Shown here: one piece after another, positions 6,508-9,217 of the stretch
Numbering within the stretch: the first letter of the stretch is position 1
Layout: each line of letters starts with the position of its first letter
Assembly (NCBI GenBank): GCA_031255495.1
Contig: JAIRSK010000041.1
Coordinates: 1 to 9,217 of the forward strand
DNA length: 9,217 nt
Direction: 5' to 3'
From: Endomicrobiellum devescovinae
Lineage (GTDB): Bacteria; Elusimicrobiota; Endomicrobiia; Endomicrobiales; Endomicrobiaceae
Translations under genes and position numbers: made by a program
Notes under the pieces: generated by a model
What the model saw: only the letters and a program-made list of their open reading frames with translations
Told to the model about the DNA's origin: nothing
Databases searched by the model: none

Positions 6508-8661
6508 ATGAAAAGAAACAAATTATTTTTTATATTATTGCTATTATTTTTTTTAAGTAAAACTTTGTTTGCCGCAAACTACGAAGCGTATAAAATATTT
6601 CTCAAAGGAACTTTTGATTTAAAAGCAGGACATATTGAAGATTGCATAAAAAGTTACGAGAAAGTTACTAATTTGGATAAAGAAGCTTTTAGCGTATATA
6701 AAAATTTAGCATATTTATATTGGCAAGCCGGAAAAACAGACAAAGCTTTTGAAACAGCTCAAAAAATTGACGAGATTGACGGGTTAAACCCAAAAACAAC
6801 GATTTTCTTAGCAACATTTTATCTAGTGGCAAATAAACCTGAAATTGCAAAACAATACTGGGAAAAAACATTAAAACTTGATCCTGAAGATGAAACAGCT
6901 ACAGCCTATCTTGCTTCATATTATTATTCTGGTAACGAATTAAAAAAATCTAAATGTTATTGGAATAGATTTCTGCAGCAACAACCTGACAATGCCATGG
7001 GTTATTTTCAACTTGGAATGGTTCAGGAAAAATTAAATATGACAAGTGATGCTCTGGCATCTTATGATAAAGTTATAACATTAAATCCTGAAATTAGAGA
7101 TGCTTATATAGCTAAAGCAAAAATCTACGAAAAAATAGGACAGTTTGATTCGGCAATAAAAGAATACGAAAACTATGTGTCAATATTTCCAGATAATGCA
7201 TTAGTCCTTATGTATTTAGGAAAATGTTTTTATGAAGCACAAAATTATCAAAAAGCTAAAGATTATTTACTAAAAGCAAAAAAGAAACTTCCAAGTAATC
7301 CAACAATAAATTTTTGGCTTGGAATAATATACGAAAAAAATGGACAATTTGATAAAGCAGCCGCAGAGTTGGAAAATGTTGAAAAAGCCGAAGAACAAAA
7401 CATTTCAATAATTACAAGGCTTGGATATTATTACTCAATATTAAAAAACTATCAAAAATCAGAAAAAAAATTCTTAAAAGCTATAGAAATTGATCCTCAA
7501 AACCACGAAATTTTATACTTGGCAGCTTTAAATTATATGGATTGGAGGAGATACGATAAAGCTATAGAATACTTTAAAAAAGTCATAGAAATTGAACCAA
7601 AGTTCTCAGACGCATACTTTTATTTAGGGTTGGCGTTTGATAAAGAGAAAGATTTTACAAATTCTGAACAAGCTCTTTTGAGAGCTATAGAGATAAATCC
7701 AGAACATGTAAAAGCTATGAATTATCTTGGTTACACATACGCAGATAAAGGAATTAAGTTAAAAGAATCTGAAATATTTCTAATAAGAGCTGTAACTTTA
7801 GAACCAAAAAATAGCGCTTATCTTGATTCGCTTGGTTGGCTTTATTACAGGCTTAAAAATTTTGAACTTGCTGAAAAATTCCTTCTTGCAGCCATAAAAA
7901 TAACAAAAGATCCGCTTATGTACGACCATCTTGGAGACACTTATACAGCATTAAATAAACCTGTACAAGCTTGGATAGCATACTCTCTATCTTTTGATTT
8001 TAAAGAAAATAAAAAAATAAGAAAAAAATTAGATTCTGCACAAAAACAAATGTCTCTTGAAGACCTTTACAAACAAATGCTTTTAAGAAGCGAGAGCAAC
8101 TATCTCAAATTATTTCCTTTTAAAACTGGATTTAAAACAAAAATAAGTTCAAAATTTTTAAGTAAGAAATTTTATATTCCATTTTCTTATTATAAAAGCA
8201 ACTCACTAAAAATAGATTTGCCTGCAATATTTATCCCCGGAGGGATGTCAGTACATATAAAAAATGGAATATATGAATTTGTTCCAAAAGCTATAGAAAA
8301 CCAACTTCCTCAAGAAATATCCAATATTATTTCTAAAACTTGCGACATTTTTAGTGGTAATTTTTATAAACAATTTGTTGATGCTAAAATAACGCAAAAA
8401 GGCAAACGCATCATTTACTCTAAAGAAGACAAGGAACTGGTTTTAAATCTTGATACAGCATTAATAGAAAGTTTTTCTGATAAAGATTTAATAGTTACCA
8501 TTTCAAAATATGAAAAATTTGTTATATCAAATGTTCCTAAAAAAATTAAATTTGCATTTAAAAACATAAAAATTAAAGGATTACTAGAAACAACAAAAAT
8601 TTCTCCCATAATAGGTGATAATCAAAATGAAAATAATCCTCAAAGCACCGGCAAAAATTAA
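6508..8661 (+). CDS. Exported protein with about 14 TPR repeats and a C-terminal LolB-like (?) domain
   Basis: This 717-residue protein is probably a periplasmic scaffold. Residues 1-22 form a signal peptide with likely cleavage after LFA; no lipobox is present. About 14 consecutive 34-residue TPR units fill about 28-500. The last three (about 403-490: MNYLGYTYADKG, YLDSLGWLYYRL, MYDHLGDTY) match the strongly conserved end of TPR proteins that in Proteobacteria lie beside lolB, such as P. aeruginosa PA4667 (LbcA). A linker (500-530) leads to a non-TPR domain of about 170 residues (about 530-695), rich in alternating polar and hydrophobic strands and ending with NVPKKIKFAFKNIKIKGLLE. That is compatible with a LolA/LolB-type lipoprotein-binding beta sheet, but this is inference. 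The tail (696-717) is polar. A GGA at 6496-6498 is the only ribosome site. The 3' end overlaps ispE by 35 nt. TPR and export are certain, function is not. Confidence 0.88.
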   Translation: MKRNKLFFILLLLFFLSKTLFAANYEAYKIFLKGTFDLKAGHIEDCIKSYEKVTNLDKEAFSVYKNLAYLYWQAGKTDKAFETAQKIDEIDGLNPKTTIFLATFYLVANKPEIAKQYWEKTLKLDPEDETATAYLASYYYSGNELKKSKCYWNRFLQQQPDNAMGYFQLGMVQEKLNMTSDALASYDKVITLNPEIRDAYIAKAKIYEKIGQFDSAIKEYENYVSIFPDNALVLMYLGKCFYEAQNYQKAKDYLLKAKKKLPSNPTINFWLGIIYEKNGQFDKAAAELENVEKAEEQNISIITRLGYYYSILKNYQKSEKKFLKAIEIDPQNHEILYLAALNYMDWRRYDKAIEYFKKVIEIEPKFSDAYFYLGLAFDKEKDFTNSEQALLRAIEINPEHVKAMNYLGYTYADKGIKLKESEIFLIRAVTLEPKNSAYLDSLGWLYYRLKNFELAEKFLLAAIKITKDPLMYDHLGDTYTALNKPVQAWIAYSLSFDFKENKKIRKKLDSAQKQMSLEDLYKQMLLRSESNYLKLFPFKTGFKTKISSKFLSKKFYIPFSYYKSNSLKIDLPAIFIPGGMSVHIKNGIYEFVPKAIENQLPQEISNIISKTCDIFSGNFYKQFVDAKITQKGKRIIYSKEDKELVLNLDTALIESFSDKDLIVTISKYEKFVISNVPKKIKFAFKNIKIKGLLETTKISPIIGDNQNENNPQSTGKN
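8613..8618 (+). promoter_or_regulatory. Ribosome binding site for ispE inside the TPR gene
   Basis: AGGTGA lies 8 nt before the ATG at 8627 and within the coding region of the upstream TPR gene. It supports the overlapping ispE start and suggests coupled translation of the two genes. Confidence 0.65.
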
Positions 8662-9217
8662 TCTTTTCTTAGAAATTAAAAACAAAAGAGAAGACGGGTA
8701 CCATGAATTAGAGAGTATAATGCAAACTGTAAGTTTGTATGACGAACTTTCTTTTGAGCTTACGGACAAAAACATATTTTTAGAATGCAATAGTAAAACA
8801 TTGCCGACAGACCCTAACAACATCGTTTATAAAGCAGTAAAAGCATTTCATGATTATTTTAAAATAGAGAAAGGAGTCAAAATATATTTAAAAAAAACAA
8901 TTCCTATGGGCGCAGGACTTGGCGGAGGCTCTTCAGATGCCGCAGCAACCCTTGCGGCTTTGGCTAAACTTTACAATGTTAAGACGAATAAAAATGAACT
9001 AGAGCAAATAGCCACCAAACTAGGAGCGGACGTCTCATTCTTTCTTACAGGAGGAACAGCTCTGTGCGAAGGTATAGGAGATATTATTACTCCTTTAAAA
9101 ACTATTAAAAATTTAAACGTAATTCTTGTAAATCCGGGTTTTGGCGTTAATACGGCAGGCGTCTATAAAAAGGTTAAATTTCCGTTGACAAAGAAAGCGG
9201 AAATTACTAAAATCAAA
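8627..9217 (+). CDS. ispE: 4-diphosphocytidyl-2-C-methyl-D-erythritol kinase, 3' end outside window
   Basis: IspE phosphorylates CDP-methylerythritol with ATP in the MEP (non-mevalonate) isoprenoid pathway, in the cytoplasm. The frame is open to the window end and shows 197 residues; the family usually has about 280-290, so roughly 85-90 are missing. It is a GHMP kinase. APAKINLFL (residues 7-15) carries the N-terminal lysine Lys10, DGYHEL follows at 23-28, and the glycine-rich ATP loop PMGAGLGGGSSDAAA lies at 93-107. LGADVSFFLTGGTAL includes Asp135, matching the catalytic aspartate of E. coli IspE. VNPGFGVNTAGVY follows. The start is set by the conserved N-terminus and the AGGTGA site, and it overlaps the TPR gene by 35 nt in another frame. 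Together with PdxA, which needs the MEP-pathway precursor deoxyxylulose 5-phosphate, it indicates a DXP-using organism. Confidence 0.97.
   Translation, partial: MKIILKAPAKINLFLEIKNKREDGYHELESIMQTVSLYDELSFELTDKNIFLECNSKTLPTDPNNIVYKAVKAFHDYFKIEKGVKIYLKKTIPMGAGLGGGSSDAAATLAALAKLYNVKTNKNELEQIATKLGADVSFFLTGGTALCEGIGDIITPLKTIKNLNVILVNPGFGVNTAGVYKKVKFPLTKKAEITKIK

Noticed and set aside
6483..6511. TTGACT near the rimI stop as a promoter for the TPR gene
   Set aside because: The hexamer 17 nt downstream (TTATGA) is a poor -10 match and includes the start codon region, so it is not credible.
8415..8823. Minus-strand open frames opposite the TPR gene end and ispE
   Set aside because: Their translations have no family features and they lie opposite the conserved ispE N-terminus.
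1..9217. CRISPR arrays, tRNA or rRNA genes, insertion sequences, toxin-antitoxin or defence genes
   Set aside because: No spaced direct repeats, cloverleaf or rRNA-like sequence, transposase or inverted terminal repeats were seen, and nearly all bases are accounted for by housekeeping genes.

Overview
The window is a densely packed, AT-rich stretch in which every recognisable gene is on the + strand. It reads as the chromosome of a Gram-negative (two-membrane) bacterium. Exported SurA/PpiC-type folding factors, one of them a lipoprotein, sit beside ordinary housekeeping genes for proline, vitamin B6 and isoprenoid synthesis. The taxon cannot be fixed from sequence alone. The base composition, lysine-rich proteins and gene content would suit a host-associated lineage such as Elusimicrobiota/Endomicrobia, but that is a low-confidence guess.

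Region 1 (1-3084): the 3' part of proA (glutamate-5-semialdehyde dehydrogenase), then ychF (a translation-associated ATPase of the Obg superfamily), then a TerC/Alx-type integral membrane protein. Gaps are 17 and 34 nt with no convincing terminator, so the three are probably cotranscribed.

Region 2 (3081-9217): a near-consensus sigma-70 promoter (TTGACT, 17 nt, TAAAAT) straddles the terC stop codon and probably starts a second unit. This unit holds a lipoprotein parvulin (GTG start), a second exported SurA-like parvulin, pdxA, rimI, a 717-residue exported TPR protein, and ispE, which is cut by the window end. Gaps are 26, 5, 18 and 13 nt, and the TPR gene overlaps ispE by 35 nt. Adjacency of surA to pdxA, and of a TPR/LolB-type gene to ispE, echoes gene orders known in Proteobacteria. 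The unit therefore mixes outer-membrane biogenesis factors with cofactor and isoprenoid enzymes.

No mobile element, CRISPR array, tRNA, rRNA or defence island is visible, and no new system stands out. The points most worth a second look are the C-terminal domain of the TPR protein (a possible LolB-like fusion), the loss of both parvulin histidines in the second isomerase, and smaller signature-motif departures in RimI and PdxA.
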